Shown: piece by piece, positions 55,832 through 64,000 of the stretch
Position numbering within the stretch: position 1 is the stretch's first letter
How the letters are laid out: every line of letters begins with the position of its first letter
DNA from: Pantoea sp. BAV 3049
GTDB lineage: Bacteria; Pseudomonadota; Gammaproteobacteria; Enterobacterales; Enterobacteriaceae
Reading direction: 5' to 3'
Assembly: GCF_009765445.1 (NCBI RefSeq)
Contig: NZ_WHOY01000031.1
Span: 204,978 to 268,977, forward strand
DNA length: 64,000 bases
Notes under the pieces: generated by a model
Database searches by the model: none
What the model was told of the DNA's origin: nothing
What the model saw: only the letters and a program-made list of their open reading frames with translations
Translations under genes and position numbers: made by a program

Positions 55832-57031
55832 TTACCGTTCGCGGAGGGCTTCTTTTGCCCTGTTAAGCGGTTTGATCAGGTATTCCATAATCGTTTTACT
55901 GCCAGTATGGATCTCAGCCATCGCGATCATCCCCGGATAGGCCGGAAAATGTTTGCCCTTTTTGTTCACCAGATAATCTTTCTCCGTACGCACATATACC
56001 CGGTAGTAGTATTTATCCCGGTGAACCTCATCCTGAATAGTATCCGGAGAGATAAAGGCCACTTTGCCTTCCAGCCCGCCGTAGATGTTGTAGTCATAGG
56101 CGGTCAGCTTGACCACCGCGCGCTGACCCGGAGTGATAAATGCCACGTCGCGGGGGGCGATCTGCGCCTCAATCATCAACTGCTCATCCAGCGGGACGAT
56201 CTCCATTAAATCGCCACGCTGCGGAATAACGCCGCCAACCGTGTTAATCTTGATATCCTTCACAATCCCTTTGACCGGCGCGACGATCACCGTCCTTTTC
56301 AACGAGTCGGCCCGACCGATAATAACCGAACGCTGCGAGGCCACTTCAGCATTGGCCTTAGCCAGATCTTCACGCGCTTTTACATCGTACTGGTTCTGCG
56401 CGTCGTTAAGCTTACTCTGCAAATCGTTGGCCTGGCGCTTCAGCCGTAGCACTTCAACGTCACTGGCCGCTCCCCGTGCCACCAGAGAAGAGGTCAGCCG
56501 CAGCTCACGATTGATCAGGTCCAGCGCTTCACTCAGCCCGGCAAGACTTTTTTTCAGGTTTTCGCGCCGCGATCTGTACAGCGCCGTTTCTGCCGCCACC
56601 AGAGCAGGATCTTCCTGCACCTCCGGTGGGAAAACCAGCTCGCGTCCTTCCGTTTCGGCCTGTAAACGGGCAGAAGTTGCCAGCGCAGCCCGCAAACGCG
56701 ACTGGCTCTCCTGAACGCCGGAGTCAATCTGAGTGGGGTCCAGCAGCGCCAGAACCTGCCCGTCTTCCACCACATCCCCTTCGTGAACTTTCAGCTCCTT
56801 CAGAATACCGCCTTCCAGCGACTGGATGATTTGTTCGTGCGAGCTGGGAACCACCTTGCCAACCCCGATGGTCACTTCATCCAGCTCAAAATGAGTCGCC
56901 CAGAAGAAGAACATTACCATCAGTACCAGCACTGACCAGACGATCACCGCGCCGGAAGAGATCAGACGACGGGGCCGCTGATGGCGGGGTAAACGCAGCC
57001 ATGAAAAGAGAAAAAGATTACGCAGACTCAT
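55832..57031 (-). CDS. Type I secretion periplasmic adaptor (HlyD family)
   Basis: A 399-residue membrane fusion protein with one N-terminal helix (GAVIVWSVLVLMVMFFFWAT), lipoyl half motif IIQSLEGGILKELKVHEGDVVEDG, a long coiled coil (about residues 110-255) and the second half SLKRTVIVAPVKGIVKDIKI. The C-terminal HlyD signature PGMIAMAEIHTGSKTIMEYLIKPL is present. It links the ABC exporter to the TolC-type channel for adhesin export. The start overlaps the ABC gene by four bases. Last gene of the bapA-like operon. Confidence 0.93.
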   Translation of the reverse strand: MSLRNLFLFSWLRLPRHQRPRRLISSGAVIVWSVLVLMVMFFFWATHFELDEVTIGVGKVVPSSHEQIIQSLEGGILKELKVHEGDVVEDGQVLALLDPTQIDSGVQESQSRLRAALATSARLQAETEGRELVFPPEVQEDPALVAAETALYRSRRENLKKSLAGLSEALDLINRELRLTSSLVARGAASDVEVLRLKRQANDLQSKLNDAQNQYDVKAREDLAKANAEVASQRSVIIGRADSLKRTVIVAPVKGIVKDIKINTVGGVIPQRGDLMEIVPLDEQLMIEAQIAPRDVAFITPGQRAVVKLTAYDYNIYGGLEGKVAFISPDTIQDEVHRDKYYYRVYVRTEKDYLVNKKGKHFPAYPGMIAMAEIHTGSKTIMEYLIKPLNRAKEALRER

Positions 57032-59235
57032 GATTTCGCTCCCTGCGAAGACAGATTCACCTTACCCTGATGCGGTGTGGCCTGCGCTTTCGCAGGGGCA
57101 GACACCAGCATCTCTTCCTTTGTCCCATCGCGGACAATTTTACCCTTATCAATCAGTATAATACGATCAACCAACTGCATAACCGCCGGGCGATGCGTGG
57201 CCACGATCACGGTACGATTGCCCATCCACGCCTGCAGCTTTTCGATCAAATGTTTCTCCACCGCATCATCCAGCCAGGCAGTGGGTTCATCCAGCAGCAG
57301 AACACTGGGCTGTCGCAGAACGGTACGGGCCAGCAACAGCTGTTGTCGTTGCCCACCGGAGAGTCCCTTGCCGCCTTCCTGCAACTGATAGTCCATGCCT
57401 TCCGGCAGGCGGCGAATAAATTCACTCGCGCCGCTGATTTCCAGTGCCTCCAGCATTTCATCTTCGGTGGCCAGCGGCATGCCCAACTGCAGGTTTTCGC
57501 GGATGCTGCCAAAAAACAGCGAGGAGGTTTGTCCCAGCAGGCCGACATCACGACGAACGTCCAACGGATCCAGTGAGGAAAGCCGCACCCCGTCAAGTAA
57601 AATGGCCCCTTCGTTTGGCTGCAACAGCCCCGCCATCATTTGCAGTAAGGTGGATTTACCGGAGCCGTTACGCCCCAGCAGAGCGATTTTCTCTCCCTGT
57701 TTAATCATCAGCTTGCTGACCGTCAGTATCGGCTCAGGCGAGTTTGGATCGTAGCGATAGTTCGCTTCCGACAGGTGATATTCACCGTAAATTTTAGGGC
57801 GGTGGATCTGGACGCTGCGTTCAGGCTGATCGACCTCGCTGCGGAGCAGGTTTTCCAGCCCTTCACGGGCCACTTTTGCCTGCTGCCAGCGGCCGAGGAT
57901 CATCGCCAACTGCCCCAGCGGCGCCATCATGCGTGAAGCCAGCATTGAGCTACCAATCAGCACCCCGGTGGACAAATCGCCGTTAATGGCGAGGAAAGCC
58001 CCCACCAGTACCACGCTGATATAGGCCACGGTCTGCACTTCGTTAGTCCAGCTGGTGAGCAATCCACTGATAAAGCGCTGCTTTTTAGAGGTTTTGCTGA
58101 TCGCTTCGTTCAGGTGATTCCACTGGTTCTGGAAGTAAGGCTCAGCACGCAGCATCTTGATGTCATCCATGCCCTGCACGGCTTCAACCAGCATTGCATT
58201 GCGCACCGCTGATTCGCGCATGGTGGCCCTCGAAAGCTTCGCTAATGGGCGCTGCACCAGCAGACCAGGGATGATAATCAACGGAATGGCCGCCAGCGGA
58301 ACCAGCACCAGCCAGCCTCCCAGCAGCCAGAGAATAAACAGGAAAATGATCAGGAACGGCAGATCGGCAATGGCTGTCACCGTGGTGGAGGTGATCAGCT
58401 CGCGGATCTGCTCCAGCTCGCGGATTTGCGCGATGAACGAACCGGTAGATTTTGGCCGCAGGTCGTTACGGATACGCAACGCATGACCAAAAACCCGGTC
58501 GGAAATGCGCAGATCGGCACTTTTCCCTACCGTGTCAGAAATATGCGTACGGGTAATGCGCATCACAAAAACAAACGTCAGAGCGATCACTACCCCACTG
58601 AACAATACCCACAGCGTGGGAATAGACTGGGAAGGAATAACCCGGTCATAAACCTGCATGGTAAACAGCATCGCAGACAGGCCGAGAACATTCGAAATCA
58701 GTGAGGCAAACATCACGTTCAGATAGCCAGGCCATTCCCGCAGGATGGTGTTCCAAAGCCAGTCAGAACGATAAGGCTTGATGTAGTCATCAACGCGCGC
58801 ATCCGGCACCGAGGTTTCCGGTTTAGCCAGCAGGACGCGACGGGCATTTTCTGCCAGCTCCTCAATGCTAAGCTCAGTTTGCAGCTGCTTTTCACCATTC
58901 AGGATTACGCTGACTTTTCCCTGTTCCCCACAGGTGGTCACCACCCCGACGCCACGATAGCCAAAGTCAACGATCAGCGGCATCCGCCAGGGATCCAGCT
59001 GGTCCTGATGGAAGCTGTCAAAAAACACCGCCAGACCCAGCTGACGAGCCATGTTTTCAATCAGTGAATCCTGTGACAGATGGCTCAGGTGCCATTCCGC
59101 TTCGCCTTTTACCCGTTCAGGAGAGCCATCCAACCGGTAATGTTTTGCTACCAGCAATAAGGCTTCAAGCCAGGGAATATAGCTTTTATTTTCTGGTGAG
59201 GCGGCAGCCTTTTCCATGGTACGTTCGTTTTCCAT
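57028..59235 (-). CDS. Type I secretion ABC transporter, permease-ATPase (LapB/BapC-like)
   Basis: A 735-residue half-transporter. Residues 1-160 form a degenerate C39 peptidase-like domain without an evident catalytic Cys, as in exporters of very large RTX adhesins. Six membrane helices follow (from LNVMFASLISNVLGLSAMLF), then the ATPase with Walker A ALLGRNGSGKSTLLQ, signature GLSGGQRQQLLLARTVL and Walker B SVLLLDEPTAWLD. It should export the adhesin encoded upstream in one step from cytoplasm to outside. It lies 25 bases after the TolC-type gene. Confidence 0.93.
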   Translation of the reverse strand: MENERTMEKAAASPENKSYIPWLEALLLVAKHYRLDGSPERVKGEAEWHLSHLSQDSLIENMARQLGLAVFFDSFHQDQLDPWRMPLIVDFGYRGVGVVTTCGEQGKVSVILNGEKQLQTELSIEELAENARRVLLAKPETSVPDARVDDYIKPYRSDWLWNTILREWPGYLNVMFASLISNVLGLSAMLFTMQVYDRVIPSQSIPTLWVLFSGVVIALTFVFVMRITRTHISDTVGKSADLRISDRVFGHALRIRNDLRPKSTGSFIAQIRELEQIRELITSTTVTAIADLPFLIIFLFILWLLGGWLVLVPLAAIPLIIIPGLLVQRPLAKLSRATMRESAVRNAMLVEAVQGMDDIKMLRAEPYFQNQWNHLNEAISKTSKKQRFISGLLTSWTNEVQTVAYISVVLVGAFLAINGDLSTGVLIGSSMLASRMMAPLGQLAMILGRWQQAKVAREGLENLLRSEVDQPERSVQIHRPKIYGEYHLSEANYRYDPNSPEPILTVSKLMIKQGEKIALLGRNGSGKSTLLQMMAGLLQPNEGAILLDGVRLSSLDPLDVRRDVGLLGQTSSLFFGSIRENLQLGMPLATEDEMLEALEISGASEFIRRLPEGMDYQLQEGGKGLSGGQRQQLLLARTVLRQPSVLLLDEPTAWLDDAVEKHLIEKLQAWMGNRTVIVATHRPAVMQLVDRIILIDKGKIVRDGTKEEMLVSAPAKAQATPHQGKVNLSSQGAKS

Positions 59236-59260
59236 AATATTTGTTCCGGACTGACTGATT

Positions 59261-60742
59261 TTATTGCGTGAGGCGCAATCCCTGAATTACCTGACCATTT
59301 AAATCAAATACATCCCTGGCCATGCCAGCCATGACAATATAATTCACCGAGGCAGCCCATAAATCACAGCGGGCGTTAATTAAATCCCGTTCCGCATTGC
59401 TGATTTCCTGCTCGGCGTTTAACAAATCCAGTGCATTCCTGTTCCCCAGCGATAAATATTGCTCCCGGTATAACGAGCGGGTTTCGGTAATCGTTTTCAT
59501 CCGATTGGTCAGCAATGAAATATTGCGTTGCAGACCAGTAATGCTTTGAAAATAACTGCGCTGCTGATCGGTTAATTCCAGTTTTTTACTGGCAATCAGC
59601 GACCGGGCTGCTTCAAGCGCCCGTGCGCTGGCGCTTTCCTGGGCGGCCAGCGATCCTCCCTGATAAATCGTACTGTTCACCGAGAGATAGACGTTCTGAT
59701 ACTGGCTGCGGCTCTGATAATTCGCGATATCACCCATGTATTTATTGGTGTTCGCTTCCAGAGATAACGTCGGATAGCGCTGCGCTTTATAGCTGCGCAA
59801 TTCCGCCTGAGCCACCGCGACATCCGCCTGAGCCATCAGAATGGTCGGGTTCTTATTAAGATCGACAGTCTGACCCTGTTTCTTAATCTGCGACAGCAGT
59901 TCATGCGGGGCAGAGAGATGATCGGCTGCCACCGGCTGACCCAGCAGCGACTGCAGATGGTACTGCTGCTGCTGCAGTTTGATTTCCACTTCCTGCTGCT
60001 GCGCCTCTGCTGCTTCAACACGCGCCTGAGCCTGCACCGGATCCACACGGGTACTGGCACCGGCCTCTGCACGCATACGGGTCAGCGCAAGGATATCACG
60101 CAGGGACTTTACCTGTTTTTTTGCATTATCAACCAGCTGCGAATAACGATAAACCTCGTTCAGAGCCAGCGCTGTCTGCTGAACAATAGTATCAATCTGC
60201 TCGAGCGCGCTCGCCTGCTGGCGCAGATATTTCGCGCTGGCCTGATCAACGGCGCTGCCGGTTTTACCAAAGTCATACAGCATTTGCGACAGACCGACGG
60301 TGGCGATCTGTCCGTTACCTTCATCCTGCTGGCGACCTGAAGTGATCCCCGCTTTGATGGCCGGAAGATACCCGCCGCTTGCCGCGTCAATATTGAAACC
60401 GGCGGACTCCAGCGAAGCGATGGCGCTGCTGATAGCGGGGTGGTGATTCACAGCAAGATGAATGGCTGCCTGCCAGTCGACCGGGAGCGAATTGCGGCTT
60501 GTTGCGGCAGCACTCTCCGTCGGCTGGAGTTCAATTTCTGCGGGAGCGATCTGGAACTGTTCAGACAAAGCGGTCCCGCCCGCGGGTCTGTTACCCGGTT
60601 CGGGTATGCTTGAAAAGACTCCCCAAAACCCTGCGGGTGCTTCATTAGCGCCGCGCTGAGCGGAAGAGTTAAGGCTTTTTTCCGCCGCGCAGGCAAAAGG
60701 CATGCTAATTACGCAACATATGGTAATGAATAGCTTTTTCAT
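59261..60742 (-). CDS. TolC-family outer membrane channel for type I secretion (BapB/LapE-like)
   Basis: A 493-residue protein with a signal peptide (KLFITICCVISMPFACAAE) and a 70-residue linker before the TolC repeats. The two outer-membrane efflux (OEP) repeats are recognisable as AIHLAVNHHPAISSAIASLE with VGLSQMLYDFGKTGSAVDQA, and KNPTILMAQADVAVAQAELR with VNSTIYQGGSLAAQESASAR. It forms the exit duct for the adhesin. It follows the adhesin by 140 bases with a hairpin between, and precedes the ABC gene closely. Confidence 0.92.
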   Translation of the reverse strand: MKKLFITICCVISMPFACAAEKSLNSSAQRGANEAPAGFWGVFSSIPEPGNRPAGGTALSEQFQIAPAEIELQPTESAAATSRNSLPVDWQAAIHLAVNHHPAISSAIASLESAGFNIDAASGGYLPAIKAGITSGRQQDEGNGQIATVGLSQMLYDFGKTGSAVDQASAKYLRQQASALEQIDTIVQQTALALNEVYRYSQLVDNAKKQVKSLRDILALTRMRAEAGASTRVDPVQAQARVEAAEAQQQEVEIKLQQQQYHLQSLLGQPVAADHLSAPHELLSQIKKQGQTVDLNKNPTILMAQADVAVAQAELRSYKAQRYPTLSLEANTNKYMGDIANYQSRSQYQNVYLSVNSTIYQGGSLAAQESASARALEAARSLIASKKLELTDQQRSYFQSITGLQRNISLLTNRMKTITETRSLYREQYLSLGNRNALDLLNAEQEISNAERDLINARCDLWAASVNYIVMAGMARDVFDLNGQVIQGLRLTQ

Positions 60743-60835
60743 GATTTATTCAAACATCCTGGTTGTAATATAGCTTTAAAAGCGTCCTGAAAGACCTGCA
60801 ACTTAAATTAAATGTTAAATCTGACAATAAATAAC

Positions 60836-60859
60836 AGGCCGGCACCGAGGTGCCAGCCT
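60836..60859 (-). terminator. Hairpin between adhesin and TolC-type gene
   Basis: AGGCTGGCAC/GTGCCGGCCT (one mismatch) lies about 25 bases after the adhesin stop and is followed by TTATTTATTG in the transcription direction. It may act as a partial terminator, lowering transporter mRNA relative to adhesin mRNA. Confidence 0.6.
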
Positions 60860-60882
60860 GAATTTATTTTCACTACGATTTA

Positions 60883-63800
60883 TTAACCAATAGTGACATC
60901 ATCTTCAACATAAAGCTGAACGGTTGACCCATCGTTGGTGGTACTGGTGTAATGGTTATACGTCACACCATTAACCAGCGTTTCGCCCGTTGCTTCCCAG
61001 CTGCCATTGAGCGTAACAGTATCGCCGTCGCCACCCCGAACATATAAAGTATTATGTTCATCGGTCACTTTCAGCAGACTTTCCGCACTGACGACCAGAT
61101 TTTCACTGACATTGTCATTGAGCAGATCGACAGTCTCAATATTGCTGACTTTCGAAGAGATATTGCTCAGGTTCAATGAACCACCACCGTGCCAGGCGAG
61201 GGAATCCCCACCGTCAGCGCCATTGATAGAGATGAAGTCTGTATCATAGACCGCAAACACATCATTGCCGCTGGTGCCGGTAAAGGTCAGATCTCCGCCT
61301 TTACTGCCATCGACTTCCACACCCAGGTTGAAAGTGAGTGAAGCGCTACTGCCGTCTGACAGGGTGTAGGTGAAGCTGTCGGTATTACCACTGTGAGCAG
61401 CAGAGTCATCCGCCACGTAGTTGTAATGCCCTTCGCCATCAATAACCAGCGTGCCGTAAGCCCCCTTGAAGCTGGTGCTGCCGTCAGTAACTTCAACGGT
61501 TTCGCCATTCTGGCTGACCGAGACCACAGTCAGGTCATGCAGCTCGTCGGATGACAATTCACCGGTGGTTTGCTCTGATGTTTCCTGGAAGGTTAATCCT
61601 TCCTGAACGTAGAGCTTGATCACCGTGCCGTCCAGAGTTGAGCCGGTATAGAGCTTGTAGGTGATGTTGTTGAGTGTTGTCACTCCACTCATCTCCCAGG
61701 TGCCCTGCAGTAAAAGTGAATCCTCACTGCCGCCGCGAACATACAGCGCATTATCTGCATCGGTGACTTTCTCAATATCGTTCGCCGTCAGCGTCAGCAC
61801 AGCGGCAACGCCGTTGGCCTGCAGGTCGATGAATTCGATATTGTGAACCTTGTCAGCAATGTCGCTGAGCGTCAGATCGCCCTGGCCTTTCCATACAAGC
61901 GTGTCGCTGCCAGATTTGCCGTCCACCGTGGTGAAATTGGTGTCGTAAACCGCGAAACTGTCGTCACCAATCGTTCCTGCCAGGATCAGTGCGCCGCCTT
62001 GAGAGCCATCAACGTCTACACCCACTTTCATGATCAGGTTTTTGGTGGTGCTATCCGCCAGAACATAGGTAAACGAATCTTCGCTACCTGAAAGCTTGAT
62101 CACCGACTCGCTGTTCAGCGTGTAGGTATAGCTCCCGTCCTTATAAATGGTCAGCGTACCGTAAGTCCCGGCAATGGTTGTACCCGCCGCCGCAATCACC
62201 GTGAAGTTTGCCGCACCGGCAACAATACCTGCTGCAATCGATTTCACCAGAATACTGCCATCGCTGGTGTTATCGGTGGTGAAAACAGATCCCGTGATAC
62301 TTGAGCTTGAGGTCACCACGTAGTCGGTAGTGCTGACAATGCTGACATCCACTTTGATCGTGAACGTATCGTATTTCCACTGCCACCAGCCGGCATCGAA
62401 CCCAACCTGAGTCGTATCGACCACCACTCGATAGAGACCACTGTTCTGCCCGGACAGATCCACATTCAGCGTACTGCTGCTGGAAATGGCTTGTGTACCA
62501 CTGGTAACCGTATCCCAGCTAAAGGTCTGCTCATTATAAACTTGCAGCGTCCATGTAGCCGAAGCGGTATTAGCAGAGTTCATTCCCGTACTGGAAACGG
62601 TGAGATGAATCTCCTGCAGATCGCTGCTGCTGTTTATAGTGAAGCTGTCACTGGTGAACGTATTGCTCGCTGTATTATTGGTGACCGTCTGCTGGACACT
62701 GTCGTTCACCAACGTTACGTCGCCCGTGATATCGGCAGCATTATTCTCTGCTACGGTCTCGGTACTGCTGGACTTGATGTCGCGGTCAACGTACAGATTC
62801 ACGGTCTGACCATCGGCTGTTTTGCTGGTGTAGTGGTTGTAGTTAACGTTGTTAACCACTTCACTACCAACCAGCGTCCAGCTCCCACTCAGCGTCAGAG
62901 TATCGCTGGTAGAGCCCTTCACGTACAACGTGTTGTTCTCATCAGTGATATCCGCCACGTTTTGTGCAGAAATCAGCAGGTTGTCCACATCAGTGTCGTT
63001 CAGCAGATCGATCTCTTCGATGTTGCTGACCTTGCTGGCAATATCACTGACCGTCAGCGTGCCTGTACCGTTCCAGGAGAGCGTATCAAACCCATCTCCC
63101 CCGTCGATGCTGGTGAAGCTGGTGTCGCTCACGCTGAAGGTATCACCGTTGTCGGTACCCACAACTTCAGCGGCTGAAGTGACGGTATAGTCAGCCCCAT
63201 CTGCACTGTCATCACAGGCAACCGTAGACAGCGAAACCCCACTCTGAACATAGAGATTCACAATACTGCCATCGTCAGCCTTCGCGGTGTAGTGGGTATA
63301 GCTGATGCTGTCCACTATCACCGTACCGGCGTTGATCCAGGTTCCCGTCATCGTGACCGTATCACCGGAAGAACCCTTGATATACAGTGTGTTACTGTCG
63401 TCAGTGACATCCTCAACACTCTGCGCATCAACCACGACATTGCCTGCTTTACCATCTGACAACAGATCGATCGCTTCGATATTGCTGACCTTACTGGCTA
63501 CGTCGCTCAGCACCAGATTGCTGCTGCCGTGCCATGCCAGCGTATCGCTGCCGTCGGCACCATCCACGGCGGCGAAATCAGTGTCATAGACGGCAAAGAC
63601 ATCATTGGCTTCTGTGCCATGGAAGTTAAGTGCTCCACCGTTGCTGCCATCGACCTCGACCCCCAGATTAATGGTCAGCGTCGCGTTAACCACTTCACCA
63701 TTGGCACCTTTCAGTGCGTAGGTAAACACGTCCTGCGAACCAGCCGGAATCTCCGAAGTATTTGGCGTGTAGGTGTACGAGCCATTGTTGTAGACCACCA

Positions 63801-64000
63801 ACGTGCCGTACTGACCGACAATTTTTACCCCACTCTCAGTGATAAAGGCGTAGCTGCTGTCAACATTCGTATCGGCAGTGTTGTCGCCTGCTTTTACATA
63901 AAGTTGGGTGTAGACGGAGCTCAGTTTATCCACGCTACCGTCAGCACCTTCATCAGTCAGCAGGTTACCTTTGGCGACATGGTTGGCAGTGATGTCGTAA
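60883..64000 (-). CDS. Large BapA/LapA-type repeat adhesin, C-terminal part (5' end outside window)
   Basis: The frame has no stop from the window edge to 60883; at least 1039 codons are visible and the start lies beyond base 64000. The visible part alternates VCBS/Ig-like units (for example GAYGTLVIDGEGHYNYVADD and IAGTYGTLTIYKDGSYTYTL) with four copies of a module of about 128 residues that contains AVYDTDF, SKVSNIE, and ends in LYV. The last copy forms the C-terminus (QLYVEDDVTIG) and is probably the type I secretion signal region. A unique segment (about residues 387-560 counted from base 63933) is Ser/Thr-rich. Only one Cys occurs in the visible part. The three genes downstream encode its transporter. 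The role is inferred as surface attachment and biofilm matrix, as for BapA of Salmonella. Confidence 0.88.
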   Translation of the reverse strand, partial: YDITANHVAKGNLLTDEGADGSVDKLSSVYTQLYVKAGDNTADTNVDSSYAFITESGVKIVGQYGTLVVYNNGSYTYTPNTSEIPAGSQDVFTYALKGANGEVVNATLTINLGVEVDGSNGGALNFHGTEANDVFAVYDTDFAAVDGADGSDTLAWHGSSNLVLSDVASKVSNIEAIDLLSDGKAGNVVVDAQSVEDVTDDSNTLYIKGSSGDTVTMTGTWINAGTVIVDSISYTHYTAKADDGSIVNLYVQSGVSLSTVACDDSADGADYTVTSAAEVVGTDNGDTFSVSDTSFTSIDGGDGFDTLSWNGTGTLTVSDIASKVSNIEEIDLLNDTDVDNLLISAQNVADITDENNTLYVKGSTSDTLTLSGSWTLVGSEVVNNVNYNHYTSKTADGQTVNLYVDRDIKSSSTETVAENNAADITGDVTLVNDSVQQTVTNNTASNTFTSDSFTINSSSDLQEIHLTVSSTGMNSANTASATWTLQVYNEQTFSWDTVTSGTQAISSSSTLNVDLSGQNSGLYRVVVDTTQVGFDAGWWQWKYDTFTIKVDVSIVSTTDYVVTSSSSITGSVFTTDNTSDGSILVKSIAAGIVAGAANFTVIAAAGTTIAGTYGTLTIYKDGSYTYTLNSESVIKLSGSEDSFTYVLADSTTKNLIMKVGVDVDGSQGGALILAGTIGDDSFAVYDTNFTTVDGKSGSDTLVWKGQGDLTLSDIADKVHNIEFIDLQANGVAAVLTLTANDIEKVTDADNALYVRGGSEDSLLLQGTWEMSGVTTLNNITYKLYTGSTLDGTVIKLYVQEGLTFQETSEQTTGELSSDELHDLTVVSVSQNGETVEVTDGSTSFKGAYGTLVIDGEGHYNYVADDSAAHSGNTDSFTYTLSDGSSASLTFNLGVEVDGSKGGDLTFTGTSGNDVFAVYDTDFISINGADGGDSLAWHGGGSLNLSNISSKVSNIETVDLLNDNVSENLVVSAESLLKVTDEHNTLYVRGGDGDTVTLNGSWEATGETLVNGVTYNHYTSTTNDGSTVQLYVEDDVTIG
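60895..63618 (-). repeat. Four copies of a C-terminal-type module in the adhesin
   Basis: Copies at about 63232-63618, 62776-63159, 61591-61977 and 60895-61278 encode modules of nearly equal length (about 128-129 residues). Each has the order AVYDTxF or SVSDTSF, GSDTLxW or similar, SDIASKVSNIE, DLL, VTDxxNxLYVxG, GSW/GTW, YxxYT, LYV. The spacing between copies 2 and 3 is larger because a unique segment is inserted there. Confidence 0.85.

Overview
The window comes from an enteric gammaproteobacterium, most likely in Erwiniaceae (Erwinia or Pantoea type). Gene order follows the Escherichia coli 79-80 min region: yhjE, yhjG, pdeH, kdgK, yhjJ, dctA, yhjK, the bcs cellulose genes, dppABCDF and eptB. 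Blocks absent from E. coli interrupt that order. The genus is an inference from protein resemblance and the presence of a bcsD-type cellulose operon; no rRNA or tRNA gene was found to test it.

Layout. 1-6670: an alpha/beta hydrolase cut by the window edge, and an efflux operon (periplasmic adaptor, RND pump, tqsA). 7145-12460: yhjE, yhjG, a pdeH pseudogene and kdgK with a candidate KdgR operator. 12486-15540: an accessory pair (PL5 alginate-lyase-like protein, BD-FAE-type esterase) plus remnants of an antitoxin gene, between kdgK and yhjJ. 15541-20782: yhjJ, dctA, yhjK. 20935-21136: an ERIC element carrying an internal insertion. 21143-27117: a decayed first cellulose locus. bcsC, bcsF and bcsG are intact, but one deletion joins the last 46 codons of bcsB to the last third of bcsE and removes bcsA, bcsQ and bcsR. 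27111-42353: an accessory block with a DUF2235 lipase-like protein, four small YmgB/AriR-like genes and a complete second cellulose operon (bcsO-Q-A-B-C-D-Z). 43010-48735: dppABCDF. 49426-53776: eptB, ohr/ohrR, an HD-domain phosphohydrolase and a nucleoside deaminase. 53848-55730: an RcnB-family protein and an orphan PD-(D/E)XK nuclease. 55832-64000: a type I secretion operon (TolC, ABC transporter, HlyD adaptor) with the C-terminal third or more of a very large BapA-like adhesin that runs off the window.

How the genes fit together. Much of the window deals with biofilm matrix and c-di-GMP: two cellulose loci, a YhjK phosphodiesterase, a destroyed PdeH phosphodiesterase, small AriR-like connectors and a secreted adhesin. 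The second operon supplies the synthase core (BcsA/B), the export channel, BcsD and BcsZ. The remains of the first locus can still supply the phosphoethanolamine transferase BcsG, BcsF and possibly a shortened c-di-GMP-binding BcsE module. The most unusual structures are the bcsB/bcsE deletion scar, the AriR-like gene array beside the second operon, the out-of-frame deletion in pdeH and the four-fold repeated C-terminal module of the adhesin.
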